From positions 2,994,501 through 3,058,500 of the forward strand of contig NZ_CP013264.1 in NCBI RefSeq assembly GCF_001456115.1: a DNA stretch of 64,000 bases, in the 5' to 3' direction. Positions 23,911 through 32,986 of the stretch are shown here, one piece after another. The translations under genes were made by a program, and so were the position numbers. The stretch comes from Sphingobium baderi (GTDB lineage: Bacteria; Pseudomonadota; Alphaproteobacteria; Sphingomonadales; Sphingomonadaceae). Position 1 is the first letter of the stretch; every line of letters begins with the position of its first letter. The notes under the pieces are model-generated. The model was given only the letters and a program-made list of their open reading frames with translations, was not told where the DNA came from and made no database searches.

Positions 23911-24479
23911 AGAATTCTGTCGGTGTTCCATCATTTGTGAATCGGCTCGATCTGGAAACCGATTGGGAACAACGCTTCTAATCTATCGGCATTGACCCAT
24001 CTTTGCGAACAGGGATCGATGTGGCGGCGTCAATTCCAGAGAGAGGGTATTGGCGCCGCCGCAATAACCGTCACCAATGTCAATGCATGACGGTCGTTCT
24101 TGCCAGTTCCGGTAAATGTCGCGGTTGGGACAGCTTTTGCGGTGTCCAACACGGACTGCGTCTCAGCCGCTTCTGCTGGGCATATGACTTACAAGGTCGG
24201 CACGAGACCGTGCATTTTCCATATCTCGAGCATCTCCATCCCCGGGCAACCCCCTTCTCGGCACCTCCGCTGATGCGAGCGGCGGCGCGACCTGTAAGGC
24301 TGGCAGTCATGATGTTTTCAAAATCTGAAGTCCGGCTAACGGCTCGGAAACCATAAAATAGCGCATGGCACCTTCGCGCAAAGAGCCAGCGCACAACAAT
24401 ATCCAAGTTGGGGGTTGTTGTTGATGAAAATCCCGCGATTTCTGTCATGCTCCTCTGCAACTAAGAAGGAGGTGAGAGC
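23911..24479. other. intergenic stretch without a supported gene
   Basis: About 570 bases between the convergent membrane gene and the sigma-like gene. Open frames on both strands here have unusual composition, no ribosome-binding sites and no recognisable motifs. A short inverted repeat, AAATC-CCGC-GATTT, lies at 24428-24441, about 40 bases before the next gene, and could belong to its promoter. Otherwise nothing is seen. Confidence 0.4.
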
Positions 24480-24833
24480 ATGGGGAGCGGTAACGAGCCG
24501 GGCAACGACGAATTAAAAGAACAAGCGCTGGAAATGATGGAGCAGTCCTTGGCGATCCTATACGCCTTGCAGGAACCCGCTGCTGCCGATCTCCACGATG
24601 TGATTGAGAGGGTCATGGGGTCGTCGGGCAAGATGGGGGAAGAAGGCGAGGTATGGGATTCTGTTTTTACCGATCTACCGCACCTGACCATGCGGGCCTT
24701 GTTCCTTCATCGCAATGACGGCTTTACCGTTGGCCAGATCGCACGCCGCCTCCGCATCAGCGAGGCCGACGCGGCGGAGCGCCTCGACCACGCTGTGCGC
24801 TATGTTCGCGCGCCTGCATCACCAAGAATATAG
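24480..24833 (+). CDS. small sigma-region-4-like helix-turn-helix protein
   Basis: 117 residues with an excellent AAGGAGGTG ribosome-binding site. The N-terminal half is acidic and helical. The C-terminal half, TMRALFLHRNDGFTVGQIARRLRISEADAAERLDHAVRYV, has the layout of a sigma-70 region 4 helix-turn-helix (recognition helix about residues 88-108) with no region 2. It may be a DNA-binding regulator or anti-/pro-sigma partner. Its target is unknown. A hairpin follows the stop codon. Confidence 0.68.
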   Translation: MGSGNEPGNDELKEQALEMMEQSLAILYALQEPAAADLHDVIERVMGSSGKMGEEGEVWDSVFTDLPHLTMRALFLHRNDGFTVGQIARRLRISEADAAERLDHAVRYVRAPASPRI

Positions 24834-24840
24834 CCAGCGC

Positions 24841-24872
24841 TGGCGGAAAGACATTGCCCGGCCATTCCGCCA
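24841..24872 (+). terminator. stem-loop after the sigma-like gene
   Basis: TGGCGGAA at 24841-24848 pairs perfectly with TTCCGCCA at 24865-24872 across a 16-base loop, 7 bases after the preceding stop codon. It is followed by AAAATCC rather than a T-run, so it would be a weak intrinsic terminator at best on the plus strand. Confidence 0.35.
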
Positions 24873-25046
24873 AAATCCATGTCGAACCGTAAGCCTTCAA
24901 TGTACCTGCTGGTCCCAAACGCGAGCGGCTCCCTCTCCCATCACCTCCACCCTTTCCTCGCTGCTCCCGCACTTCACCTAACCACCACCCTTCCGCGCTG
25001 CTCGCCGCAAACAGGCTGACCTGCAGGCGTCGGAGGGGCGCCTGAC
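24873..25046. other. gap between convergent genes
   Basis: About 175 bases separate the hairpin from the end of abiEii. The stretch 24920-24990 is C-rich and purine-poor on the plus strand. No gene, terminator with a T-run or repeat is seen. Confidence 0.3.
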
Positions 25047-25967
25047 CTATCCCGGCAGCAATTGCTTCTCCAACGCGGCAACAAGCTCCTGCCTCTTGCC
25101 AGGGTCCAACCGGTCCAGGTTACGTTGCTTCCACAAAACCGCGGGCAGTCGCCTCGCCTCATCAATGCCCGCAAGCGCCCAGTCCGGTTCACCACGCTTG
25201 AAGCCGACAAGGAATTGCCGATGAGTGTCAGGCATCCCGGCAACCATGCACGCGATGATGTCTTCACGCGCTGATTCCAGTTCCGCCAGAGTGATCGGCT
25301 GGTGAGTCATTCCGACGAAACCGCGCTCGAACTCCTCGGCGAGCGGTTTACGGGCGGGAGCGAGAACCTCGGCCATCGGGCGATTATGGCTGGCGAGGTA
25401 GACGAGAAATGCACGTCGCAAATCGTCTGTGACGCCTTCGTTCGCCAGCAAGTCGCGGACGTCGAAGAGGTCGCGAGGGTGCTGCCGGTCGAGCGCCGCC
25501 ACGATTTTTCCCGCATAGAGATCGGCGAAGGACACCACCTGAATCTCAGCAAAACCAAAGGCGTCCTCGACTGCGGGAACGACACCCATAACGACGGGAT
25601 CATAGACCGTCCCGCGCAACACTGGCGTGACCTCGATCTTGATCTGCACATCATCCGCACGAACGATGAGCTTGGTGACGATTTTTTCGTCAGCGGAACG
25701 CGACGCATGAATCCTGGCTCCGACCAGTCCTTCCTCGATGCGTTCCTTGATCCGCAGCATCGCCGCATCGATCGTGGCGAGCGAGGTCGCGCGGTCCTCG
25801 ATCGGCAGATAGGTGAGGTCGATGTCCACCGAAAGTCGCGGCAGGTCACGCACGAACAGATTGATCGCTGTTCCGCCTTTCAGCGCGAAGATATCCTCCT
25901 TCGCGACGTGAGGCATAACACGCAGAAGAAGAGCGACCTGTCTCCGGTAGCCGTCGAGAAACGCCAT
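25047..25967 (-). CDS. abiEii: AbiEii-like nucleotidyltransferase toxin
   Basis: 306 residues. The nucleotidyltransferase motif is clear: FALKGGTAINLF followed by LPRLSVDIDLTYLP, giving the GG(T)xxN and DxDxxY signature of AbiEii and other DNA polymerase-beta-like toxins. Such toxins act on cellular RNA or nucleotides to stop growth, for example during phage infection. The start at 25967 leaves 4 bases to the antitoxin gene and matches the family N-terminus (MAFLDGYRRQVALLLRV). The antitoxin gene abiEi lies directly upstream in the same operon, the usual AbiE order. Confidence 0.88.
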   Translation of the reverse strand: MAFLDGYRRQVALLLRVMPHVAKEDIFALKGGTAINLFVRDLPRLSVDIDLTYLPIEDRATSLATIDAAMLRIKERIEEGLVGARIHASRSADEKIVTKLIVRADDVQIKIEVTPVLRGTVYDPVVMGVVPAVEDAFGFAEIQVVSFADLYAGKIVAALDRQHPRDLFDVRDLLANEGVTDDLRRAFLVYLASHNRPMAEVLAPARKPLAEEFERGFVGMTHQPITLAELESAREDIIACMVAGMPDTHRQFLVGFKRGEPDWALAGIDEARRLPAVLWKQRNLDRLDPGKRQELVAALEKQLLPG

Positions 25968-25971
25968 ACAG

Positions 25972-26757
25972 CTATTCTCCCGCCAGGTCGGAGGGCACGG
26001 TGATGTTGTAGCGCCGGTCGAGCTTCCCTCCTTTGACCAGGACGCGTTTGCCCGATCCGAGATCCAGGCGGGAAACATCGAGCTTCGAACGCCAGGCATG
26101 GCCATGGCGATCCGCGAAGAAGAGGAAGAGACGCTTCACTTTTACGCTCGCGCACGCCTCAAGAAGTGTCTGAAGGCGACGTGGGCTGAGGTCGCTCATT
26201 CCTTCCATCAGCATGTCGACCTGATGGAAGCTCTCATGGGGAAGCTCATCGAGCAGTTCGAGAACGGCGCGTTCCTTGCTCGAACAGCGGATCGGCAAGG
26301 TCGTGCCGGCGGTGCTGGACATCCGGGGCGCAGGCTCGGGAGGAATCTCGCCGTCGACTGGAAACAGCCGGAGGCTGTTATGCCAGCGGAACGAGACATC
26401 GAGTGGCAGGCTGTCGAGCCATGTCGGCGGCCGGCTTGGCCCATAGAGATGGACTTCGCGCACCGTTATGGAGAGATAATGAGCGTAGCCCTGCTGTTCG
26501 AGCGCTGTGCGCCCGCCAACTGTCAAAGGCAGGTCCAACAGGGATTGCAGTGAGATAACGGCCTGTTCCCAGGTGAGCGGTCCACGCGAGCGGCGATAGA
26601 CGCGCCGGGTCGGGCTATCGAGCCATCCCGCGCGAACATATTGGCTCCGCAGCGATGATGAGTAACCATGGGCTTCCATCCATGCCGCGTCGACCAGCAG
26701 GCTCTCTGGGAGATCCCGTTGCAGCCGGTTTAATTTTCCTAATGTTTGCGAAGCCAT
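25972..26757 (-). CDS. abiEi: AbiEi-like antitoxin and autoregulator
   Basis: 261 residues. The N-terminal winged-helix part starts SQTLGKLNRLQRDLPESLLV, followed by WLDSPTRRVYRRS and the GGRTALEQQGYAHYL motif typical of the AbiEi family. The C-terminal antitoxin domain includes ERAVLELLDELPHESFHQVD. AbiEi proteins bind inverted repeats in their own promoter and neutralise AbiEii. The ATG at 26757 is preferred; another at 26766 would add 3 residues. No strong Shine-Dalgarno sequence is seen. Two inverted repeats lie just upstream at 26770-26813. Confidence 0.87.
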   Translation of the reverse strand: MASQTLGKLNRLQRDLPESLLVDAAWMEAHGYSSSLRSQYVRAGWLDSPTRRVYRRSRGPLTWEQAVISLQSLLDLPLTVGGRTALEQQGYAHYLSITVREVHLYGPSRPPTWLDSLPLDVSFRWHNSLRLFPVDGEIPPEPAPRMSSTAGTTLPIRCSSKERAVLELLDELPHESFHQVDMLMEGMSDLSPRRLQTLLEACASVKVKRLFLFFADRHGHAWRSKLDVSRLDLGSGKRVLVKGGKLDRRYNITVPSDLAGE

Positions 26758-26769
26758 GCTATGCATTTT

Positions 26770-26813
26770 GACAGATTGGGAAACTACTGTCGAGTTTATT
26801 AATTTCGAAATTA
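26770..26813 (-). promoter_or_regulatory. two inverted repeats in the abiE promoter region
   Basis: Repeat 1, GACAG (26770-26774) with CTGTC (26787-26791), starts 13 bases upstream of the abiEi ATG. Repeat 2 is the perfect 14-base palindrome TAATTTCGAAATTA at 26800-26813. Characterised AbiEi antitoxins repress by binding paired inverted repeats near the promoter, so this arrangement suggests autoregulation. Spacing and arm length differ from the published streptococcal sites. Confidence 0.5.
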
Positions 26814-26950
26814 GCTAAGCCTTGCTTGGCATTATCAGAGCTCGGCAAACTGGATCGTGCGACCGTAGGTCAATACACTTATCCGCCCTAGGCATGGCGG
26901 TTCGCGGGCCAATTGACGGGATGCGCAACACGGCGACACCGACAGGACTG

Positions 26951-27742
26951 TCAAGGACTGCGCCGTTTCGCCCTGTGGCGCGGGCGGCGGGGTCCAGCCT
27001 CAATGATCCCTTGGTCGTTTCGAAGGATCTGCGCGTCGATGAGCGCCCTGGCGACAAGCTCTGAGCGCTTGTAGACGCCGTAACGCTGCTTTGCGTGGGA
27101 GACGAAATAGCGCACCGAGGTCTCGCTCAGACCGAGTATCTGGCTGATCTCCCAATCGCTCTTGCCGACGGCGACCAATGCCGTGCATTGAGCTTCGCGG
27201 CGCGTGAGCCTGGGTACGTCATGTCCGCGCGAGGCATGATGTAGTCTGAGGCCCGCCTTGAACCCGAAGGCAGCGACGATGTGGAGCGTCGTCAGTAGCG
27301 ATGGCGAAGCCATGATCGGCTCCGCGCGTGCGAAAGTGCAAGACGCATGGGATTCGCTCGGTATGTGGAGCGGCACGGTGACACCGTGGACGAGACCATG
27401 CAGCCGCGCTTCTTCGAACAGGGCTGATTGTGTGCCTGTGAGATCGACATAACCGGGAATCTCGTCCCAGCTGAACGGGCGGTCCAGCAACTGGCTCACC
27501 TCATAGACTGGATCGATGACGTACGCGTGGCTCTCGGTGTAGAAACGCACGAACTCCGCCGGATAGTTGGTAATAACCAGCGCCCGTTCGACCAAGCGTG
27601 GGAGGCCGCCATGTTGGATCATCGCGACATAGGGGAAGCCCATTTTCGTGGCGGCATCAGCTAAGGCGGCGAGCAGCGCTTCCATTGAAGAAGCGACATT
27701 GAAGCGTGAGAGTGTCTCACGCAGTCTGGCATTGACATACAT
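26951..27742 (-). CDS. LuxR-type quorum-sensing-like regulator (no LuxI partner)
   Basis: 263 residues. An autoinducer-binding-type domain spans about 20-165, with NYPAEFVRFYTESHAYVIDPVY; the LuxR helix-turn-helix is at about 175-240 (LTRREAQCTALVAVGKSDWEISQILGLSETSVRYFV). In acyl-homoserine-lactone receptors the position of Phe in YPAEFVRFY is normally Trp, so ligand preference may be altered. AAGGAGG 7 bases before the ATG sets the start. No synthase gene is in the window, so it is a solo here. It could tie expression of nearby mobile functions to population density; this is inference. Confidence 0.85.
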   Translation of the reverse strand: MYVNARLRETLSRFNVASSMEALLAALADAATKMGFPYVAMIQHGGLPRLVERALVITNYPAEFVRFYTESHAYVIDPVYEVSQLLDRPFSWDEIPGYVDLTGTQSALFEEARLHGLVHGVTVPLHIPSESHASCTFARAEPIMASPSLLTTLHIVAAFGFKAGLRLHHASRGHDVPRLTRREAQCTALVAVGKSDWEISQILGLSETSVRYFVSHAKQRYGVYKRSELVARALIDAQILRNDQGIIEAGPRRPRHRAKRRSP

Positions 27743-27835
27743 GGCATCCTCCTTGGGTTGTGTTGGCCGTGCACCGGCAAACGTGCCAGAAGAAGCCGTT
27801 GTGATACCTATGGGAGATAGGGGGCATTCACAGCC

Positions 27836-27857
27836 GTCAGCCAGCGCTATGGCTGAC
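27836..27857. promoter_or_regulatory. 22-bp palindrome upstream of the LuxR-type gene
   Basis: GTCAGCCA (27836-27843) and TGGCTGAC (27850-27857) form perfect 8-base arms around GCGCTA. It lies 94-115 bases before the LuxR-type start codon and about 180 bases beyond the end of the efflux operon. Length and symmetry resemble lux-box-type operators, but the sequence is not the classical consensus. It has no T-run, so it is unlikely to be a terminator. Confidence 0.45.
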
Positions 27858-28036
27858 GCGTGAGGCTGCTAGGGCAATCGTGGATTCGCTGTTTCGAAAA
27901 CCTGGCTCAGGATCCGTGACACCGCCGCCGGTATTATTCTCCTGCGAAACCTGCGCGGAACCGTTCGGCAATCGTTAGTCTGAAGCATCGTTACGATGCC
28001 CCACGCAATTTGGTGTTCTGACATTCGACTGCCTCC
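27858..28036. other. gap between the palindrome and the efflux operon end
   Basis: About 180 bases with no gene. GGAACCGTT at 27957-27965 superficially resembles part of a stress-sigma promoter but lacks correct spacing. No terminator is seen for the efflux operon that ends at 28037. Confidence 0.3.
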
Positions 28037-29161
28037 TCACGCCATCGTGCCGATGGTTCGCCGGAACCTCGCCAACGCAATGGCGAAGAAGATCGCGCCG
28101 ATAGCAATGATAGCCAGGAACTGGGGCCAGACCACGTCAAAGCCCGCGCCCCGGTAAAGGATGGCCTGCGCCATCTTCACGAAATGGGTGGTGGGCGCGG
28201 CCAACATGACCGTCTGGACGAACTCAGGCATGCTTTCGCGCGGCGTCGAACCGCCGGACAACATCTGCAACGGCAGCAGCACCAGCATCAGCAACAAGCC
28301 GAACTGCGGCATGGAGCGCGCGATCGTCCCCATGAAGATGCCGATGGAGGTCGTGGCGAACAGGTGCAGCCCCGCTCCGGCGAGGAACAGCGCGATCGAC
28401 CCTTCGACGGGAACGGACAGTACCCCTTCCACCATCGCGAAAAGCGCGAAAGCGCAGGCGACCAGGACAACGAGCCCCATGGCCCAGACCTTGCTGGCCA
28501 TGATCTCGAATGGCGTCACCGGCATCACCAGCAAATGTTCGATCGTGCCGTGCTCGCGCTCGCGGATCAGGGCCGCGCCCGTCAGCACGATCGACAGCAT
28601 GGTGACGCTGTTGATGATTTCCATGACCGCGCCGAACCAGCTTTGCGCCAGCGTAGGATTGAACCGCACGCGCAGCGCCAGCTCGACCGGGACCGGCGTG
28701 CTCGCACGCGTGCCTTTCATGAATTCGGCAACTTCGCCCTGCACGATCTGCTGGATGTAGCCGCCGCCCGTGAAAGCCTGGCTCATCCGCGTAGCGTCAA
28801 CGTTGAGCTGCAAGCCGGGTTGGCGTCCCGCAAGTACGTCTCGCTGAAAATCGGGCGGGATGTCGAGAGCGAACGTATAGCGCCCGGCATCCAGCCCCTT
28901 GTCCACTTCGTTCAGTCCCACGATCGAAGGGGGCGTGAAGTGCGGCGGATAAAAGGCGCCGGTTATCCGGCTGGAAAGCTGCGACTGGTCTTCATCGACG
29001 ATCGCGATAGGCGCCTTGTGCAGCGTTTCCGGCATGGCGGTTGCCGCGACGTAGATCCCCACCGAGAACGAATAGAGGATCAGGAACAGCATCATCGGAT
29101 CGCGCCACAGGCTGCGCAGTTCCTTGATGCCGAGCCGGTAGATGTTGGCCGCGTGGCGCAT
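28037..29161 (-). CDS. yhhJ: ABC-2 type permease (YhhJ-like)
   Basis: 374 residues. One N-terminal membrane segment (LFLILYSFSVGIYVAATAM) is followed by a periplasmic domain of about 130 residues (PIAIVDEDQSQLSSRI), then five hydrophobic segments including MEIINSVTMLSIVLTGAALI and the ABC-2 motif REREHGTIEHLLVMPVTPFEI. This is the layout of YhhJ/YbhS-type exporters. The ATG at 29161 is 1 base past the RbbA-like gene's stop. It probably forms the membrane channel with the permease half of that fusion protein. Confidence 0.88.
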   Translation of the reverse strand: MRHAANIYRLGIKELRSLWRDPMMLFLILYSFSVGIYVAATAMPETLHKAPIAIVDEDQSQLSSRITGAFYPPHFTPPSIVGLNEVDKGLDAGRYTFALDIPPDFQRDVLAGRQPGLQLNVDATRMSQAFTGGGYIQQIVQGEVAEFMKGTRASTPVPVELALRVRFNPTLAQSWFGAVMEIINSVTMLSIVLTGAALIREREHGTIEHLLVMPVTPFEIMASKVWAMGLVVLVACAFALFAMVEGVLSVPVEGSIALFLAGAGLHLFATTSIGIFMGTIARSMPQFGLLLMLVLLPLQMLSGGSTPRESMPEFVQTVMLAAPTTHFVKMAQAILYRGAGFDVVWPQFLAIIAIGAIFFAIALARFRRTIGTMA

Positions 29162-29162
29162 A

Positions 29163-31913
29163 TCAGCTCTCCTGCTTGCGCAGCAACGCGACACACAGCG
29201 CCAGGATGACGGGAAACGTCGCGAACAGCACGAGAAGGTCGGGCCAGAGGTCGGCGAACCCCAGCCCCTTGGAAAAGACGCCGCGGCAGATGGTGACGAA
29301 CCAGGTCGCGGGATATATCGATCCGATCACCGCGCCCGCCCCCTCGAGCGAGGACACCGGGTTGATCAGGCCGGAAAACTGCACGGCGGGCAGGATCGTG
29401 CCGATGGCGGTGGCGAACATCGCGGCAATCTGGCTGCGCATGAAGATGGAGAACAGCAGGCCGATGGCCGTCGCCGACAGCGTATAGAAGAGAGCGCCCA
29501 GCGTCATCGCGAGGAAACTGCCCGTCAACGGCACGCCGAACATCGTGACGGCGAGGAACACCAGCAGGACATAGTTCAGCATGGCGAGCGCGACATAGGG
29601 AAGCTGCTTGCCCAGCAGGAATTCCACCTTGCTGATCGGCGTCACGTAGAAATTGACGATGGATCCCAGCTCCTTTTCCCGCACCACGCTCAAAGCCGTC
29701 AGCATCGCCGGGAACAAGAGCAGCATCATCGGAATCACGGCCGGCGCGATGGCCACAAGGCTTTTCACGTCCGGATTGTAACGATAGCGCAGCTCGATAT
29801 TGACGAGACCCATCGATGGCCGCGCACCTGTTTCCTGCACGGCCATTTCACTGAGCCAGTGGGCATGCAGGGCCTGGACATAGCCTTGCACGGTCTCAGC
29901 CCGCTGCGGCATGGCGCCATCGACCCATACACCGATCTGCACCGGCACGCCCCGGCGCAGGTCGCGCGCGAAATTGGGCGGAATCTCCAGGGCCACGCTC
30001 AGTTCGCCCGAGCGCATCCGCCGGTCCAACTGGCTATAGTCGGTGATCGGCGGCCGTTCGATGAAATAGCGCGATCCGGCCAGGTTGAGGACGTAGTTCT
30101 CGCTGGTGGTCGTGCCGTCGCGGTCCAGCACGGCGAACGGCAAGTCCTCCACGTCCATGCTGATGCCATAGCCCATGATGAACATCAGGATGACGCTGCC
30201 GAGCAGAGCCAGAGTGGCGCGGATGGGATCACGGCGCAATTCCAGCCCTTCGCGCCGGGCATAGCTCATCATCCGGCGCCGCATGAACCATGGGGAGCGG
30301 GCCGGTGCAGCCGAAATGTCCTGATCGGCCGCGGCAGGCGCGCCCGCAGGAACCGGATCGTCCCTCTTTTCTGTCGGCGTCTCGCCGCTCGCATCCTGAA
30401 GATAGGCGATGAACGCTTCTTCCAGGTCCGCCGCGCCGCGGTTCTCGACAATGGCGGCGGGAGTGTCGCTGACCAGCACCTTGCCCGCATGCATCAGCGA
30501 TATGCGGTCGCACCGCTCCGCTTCGTTCATGAAGTGCGTGGAAATGAAGATCGTCACCTTGTCGCGCCGGGACAGGTCGATCATCATCTGCCAGAACTGG
30601 TCCCGCGCGATCGGATCGACGCCGGACGTCGGTTCATCGAGGATCAGCATTTCCGGCTTGTGGATCATGGCGACGGCTAGGCTGAGCCGCTGGCGCTGGC
30701 CCAGCGGCAAGGCGCCGGGCAACGCATCCATGATGCCATCCAGGCCGAACCGCTGCGCCATTTCCCTCACGCGGGCCGGCACGTCTTCGGCGGGAACATG
30801 GAAGAGCTGGGCATGCAGCTCGAGGTTCTGCCGGACCGTCAGTTCCGAGTAGAGCGAGAAGGCCTGGCTCATATAGCCGACGCGCCGGCGCGTCGCCATG
30901 TCGTCATTCTCGACCTCGCGGCCGAACAGCCAGGCCTGGCCTTCGCTGGCTTTCAGCAGGCCGGTCAGCATCTTCATGGTGGTTGACTTGCCGCAGCCGT
31001 TGGAGCCGAGGAATCCAAAGATCTCGCCGCGCTCGATGCGAAAATCGACATGATCGACTGCCGTGAAATCGCCGAAACGCATGGTGAGCCCCTGCGCCTC
31101 GATGGCGATCTCGGCCTCGCCGCCGTCGCTGCGCGGCGGAATTTCCACCGGCTTGTGCCCGCGGCGGCGCTCCTCGGGAAGCATCGAGATAAACGCCTGT
31201 TCCAGCGACTGTTCGCCGGTGCGTGCATAGAAGTCGGCTGCGGTGCCGGTGGCCAGCACCTTTCCCGCGTCCATCGCGATCAGCCAGTCGAAGCGTTCGG
31301 CCTCTTCCATATAGGCCGTGGCGACCAGCACGCTCATGTGCGGGCGGTTCGCGCGGATGCGGTCGATCAGATCCCAGAATTGCGCGCGCGACATGGGATC
31401 GACGCCGGTTGTCGGCTCATCCAGCAGCAGGAAATCGGGATCGTGGATGAGCGCGCAGCACAAGCCGAGCTTCTGCTTCATGCCGCCCGAAAGCTTGCCC
31501 GCCGGGCGCTTGCGGAACGGCGCGAGGCCCGTGCTTTCGGTGAGGTCGGCAATGCGGCGCTCGCGTTCGGCCGCGTCCTGCCCGAACAACCGCCCGAAGA
31601 ATTCGAGATTTTCGTCGATGGAGAGCGTAGGATAGAGGTTCTTGCCCAGCCCCTGCGGCATATAGGCGATGCGCGGACACACGGCGTTGCGGTGGCGGGC
31701 CTCGGCCATGTCGCCGCCCAGCACCTCGACCCGGCCCTCCTGGATGGCTCGCGCGCCCGCGATCAGGGAAAACAGGCTGGACTTGCCGACGCCGTCCGGG
31801 CCGATCATCGCCACCATGCGCCCGGCGGGGATTTCAAGATTCACATCATCGAGCGCCAGCACCTTGCCGTAATGCAGGCTCACGCCCGAAACGCGGGCGA
31901 CAGCTTCCGTCAT
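29163..31913 (-). CDS. rbbA: RbbA-like ABC fusion: two ATPase domains plus permease
   Basis: 916 residues, matching E. coli RbbA (911). Nucleotide-binding domain 1 has Walker [10 protein letters not shown] (about 38-45), signature LSGGMKQKL and Walker [10 protein letters not shown]. Domain 2 has Walker [10 protein letters not shown] and Walker [10 protein letters not shown], but its signature reads LPLGQRQRL in place of LSGG. The last 370 residues are an ABC-2 permease like the next gene's. RbbA was described as ribosome-associated; here it is encoded with an HlyD adaptor and an outer-membrane factor, which favours a tripartite exporter. The start overlaps the HlyD stop (ATGA). Confidence 0.92.
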   Translation of the reverse strand: MTEAVARVSGVSLHYGKVLALDDVNLEIPAGRMVAMIGPDGVGKSSLFSLIAGARAIQEGRVEVLGGDMAEARHRNAVCPRIAYMPQGLGKNLYPTLSIDENLEFFGRLFGQDAAERERRIADLTESTGLAPFRKRPAGKLSGGMKQKLGLCCALIHDPDFLLLDEPTTGVDPMSRAQFWDLIDRIRANRPHMSVLVATAYMEEAERFDWLIAMDAGKVLATGTAADFYARTGEQSLEQAFISMLPEERRRGHKPVEIPPRSDGGEAEIAIEAQGLTMRFGDFTAVDHVDFRIERGEIFGFLGSNGCGKSTTMKMLTGLLKASEGQAWLFGREVENDDMATRRRVGYMSQAFSLYSELTVRQNLELHAQLFHVPAEDVPARVREMAQRFGLDGIMDALPGALPLGQRQRLSLAVAMIHKPEMLILDEPTSGVDPIARDQFWQMMIDLSRRDKVTIFISTHFMNEAERCDRISLMHAGKVLVSDTPAAIVENRGAADLEEAFIAYLQDASGETPTEKRDDPVPAGAPAAADQDISAAPARSPWFMRRRMMSYARREGLELRRDPIRATLALLGSVILMFIMGYGISMDVEDLPFAVLDRDGTTTSENYVLNLAGSRYFIERPPITDYSQLDRRMRSGELSVALEIPPNFARDLRRGVPVQIGVWVDGAMPQRAETVQGYVQALHAHWLSEMAVQETGARPSMGLVNIELRYRYNPDVKSLVAIAPAVIPMMLLLFPAMLTALSVVREKELGSIVNFYVTPISKVEFLLGKQLPYVALAMLNYVLLVFLAVTMFGVPLTGSFLAMTLGALFYTLSATAIGLLFSIFMRSQIAAMFATAIGTILPAVQFSGLINPVSSLEGAGAVIGSIYPATWFVTICRGVFSKGLGFADLWPDLLVLFATFPVILALCVALLRKQES

Positions 31914-32986
31914 TGCGGCACGTTGACGGTCAGTTTCGCGGGCCATTCGGATTTCGGATCGATCCGCACATAGGCCATGCCCGGAAGGCCGGTCTTGACC
32001 TGGGTGATATAGCGATCGAGCAACTTGCGATCGATCTGCGCCTTCACGCGGAACATCAGTTTCTGGCGCTCGCTTTGCGTCTCCACCGTCTTGGGCGTGA
32101 ACTGGGCCACATCGGCAACGAAGCTGACTTTCGCAGGGATCGCACGATCCGGAAGCGCATCGAGCACGATGCGTACATCGCTGCCCAGCGCCACCTTGCC
32201 CGCGACCGTTTCCGGCAGGAAGAAGGTCATGTAGACGTCGCCCAGATTGACCAGGTTGAGCACGCGCCCGCCGCCACCCACGACTTCGCCCGGCTGGGCG
32301 ACGCGATATTGCACGCGGCCGGCCGTCGGCGCCTTGAGGTCGCTGTCGCGGATATCGGCCTCGATCCGCTGGATGGTGGCGCGCACGGCATCGACCTGCG
32401 AACGCGCGCCGATCACCTGGTTGCGCGCCGTCGTGATCGCCGCGTCGACGGCCGCGAGTTGGGCGCGAGCGGCCTCCACTGCCGCCGCCGCGCCTTCGAC
32501 GCGGGCCTGATCGTCATCCCGTTCCTGCACGGCGGTCGCACCTTCTCGCGCCAGCGTTTCCGATCGCGCCAGCCGCTTGCGCGCCGCGTTCAGCTCCGCC
32601 TCACGCTGGCGGACGCCGGCGAGAGCCGCCGCCCGGTTGCTCTGCTGCTGCGCGACCTGGCTGGTCGCGATCTGGATGCCGTTCAGCGCCTGCGCCAGTT
32701 GCGCTTCGGCTTCGGCCCTCTGGGCACTCAGCACGTCCGTATCCATATGGGCGACGACTTGCCCCGCCTGCACGAACGCGCCTTCGTCGACCAGGATTTC
32801 GCGGATGCGGCCGGGCGATTTGGCGGAAACGTCGATTTCAACCGCTTCGATCCGGCCGTTACCGCCGACGATGCCTTCGGGCAAATCGCCGGGCTTGAGC
32901 ACCTGCCAAAGGAGCAGAGCTACAACGACGAGCGCCGCCGCGATGCCGCCCCTGATGAGCCATGTCTTCCGGGACGCCGTCATCAC
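31910..32986 (-). CDS. HlyD-family periplasmic adaptor (YhiI-like)
   Basis: 358 residues: one N-terminal membrane anchor (about 11-30), a lipoyl-type half motif ([28 protein letters not shown]), a long coiled-coil hairpin (about 85-215, rich in Ala/Gln/Glu) and the second lipoyl half ([25 protein letters not shown]). It would bridge the inner-membrane ABC pump to the outer-membrane factor. Start ATG overlaps the upstream stop by 4 bases; the stop overlaps the RbbA-like start. Confidence 0.91.
   Translation of the reverse strand: MMTASRKTWLIRGGIAAALVVVALLLWQVLKPGDLPEGIVGGNGRIEAVEIDVSAKSPGRIREILVDEGAFVQAGQVVAHMDTDVLSAQRAEAEAQLAQALNGIQIATSQVAQQQSNRAAALAGVRQREAELNAARKRLARSETLAREGATAVQERDDDQARVEGAAAAVEAARAQLAAVDAAITTARNQVIGARSQVDAVRATIQRIEADIRDSDLKAPTAGRVQYRVAQPGEVVGGGGRVLNLVNLGDVYMTFFLPETVAGKVALGSDVRIVLDALPDRAIPAKVSFVADVAQFTPKTVETQSERQKLMFRVKAQIDRKLLDRYITQVKTGLPGMAYVRIDPKSEWPAKLTVNVPQ

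Noticed and set aside
24003..24356. 117-codon open frame on the plus strand
   Set aside because: No ribosome-binding site, unlikely amino-acid composition and no motif; an opposite-strand frame of similar quality overlaps it.
24080..24460. 126-codon open frame on the minus strand
   Set aside because: Composition is not protein-like, no ribosome-binding site and no recognisable family.
27957..27965. GGAACCGTT as an EcfG-type general-stress promoter
   Set aside because: The distance between GGAAC and the next CGTT is about 11 bases, not the required 16-17, and the orientation does not fit the neighbouring genes.
29142..30680. 512-codon open frame antisense to the RbbA-like gene
   Set aside because: His/Gln/Arg-rich shadow of the RbbA frame.
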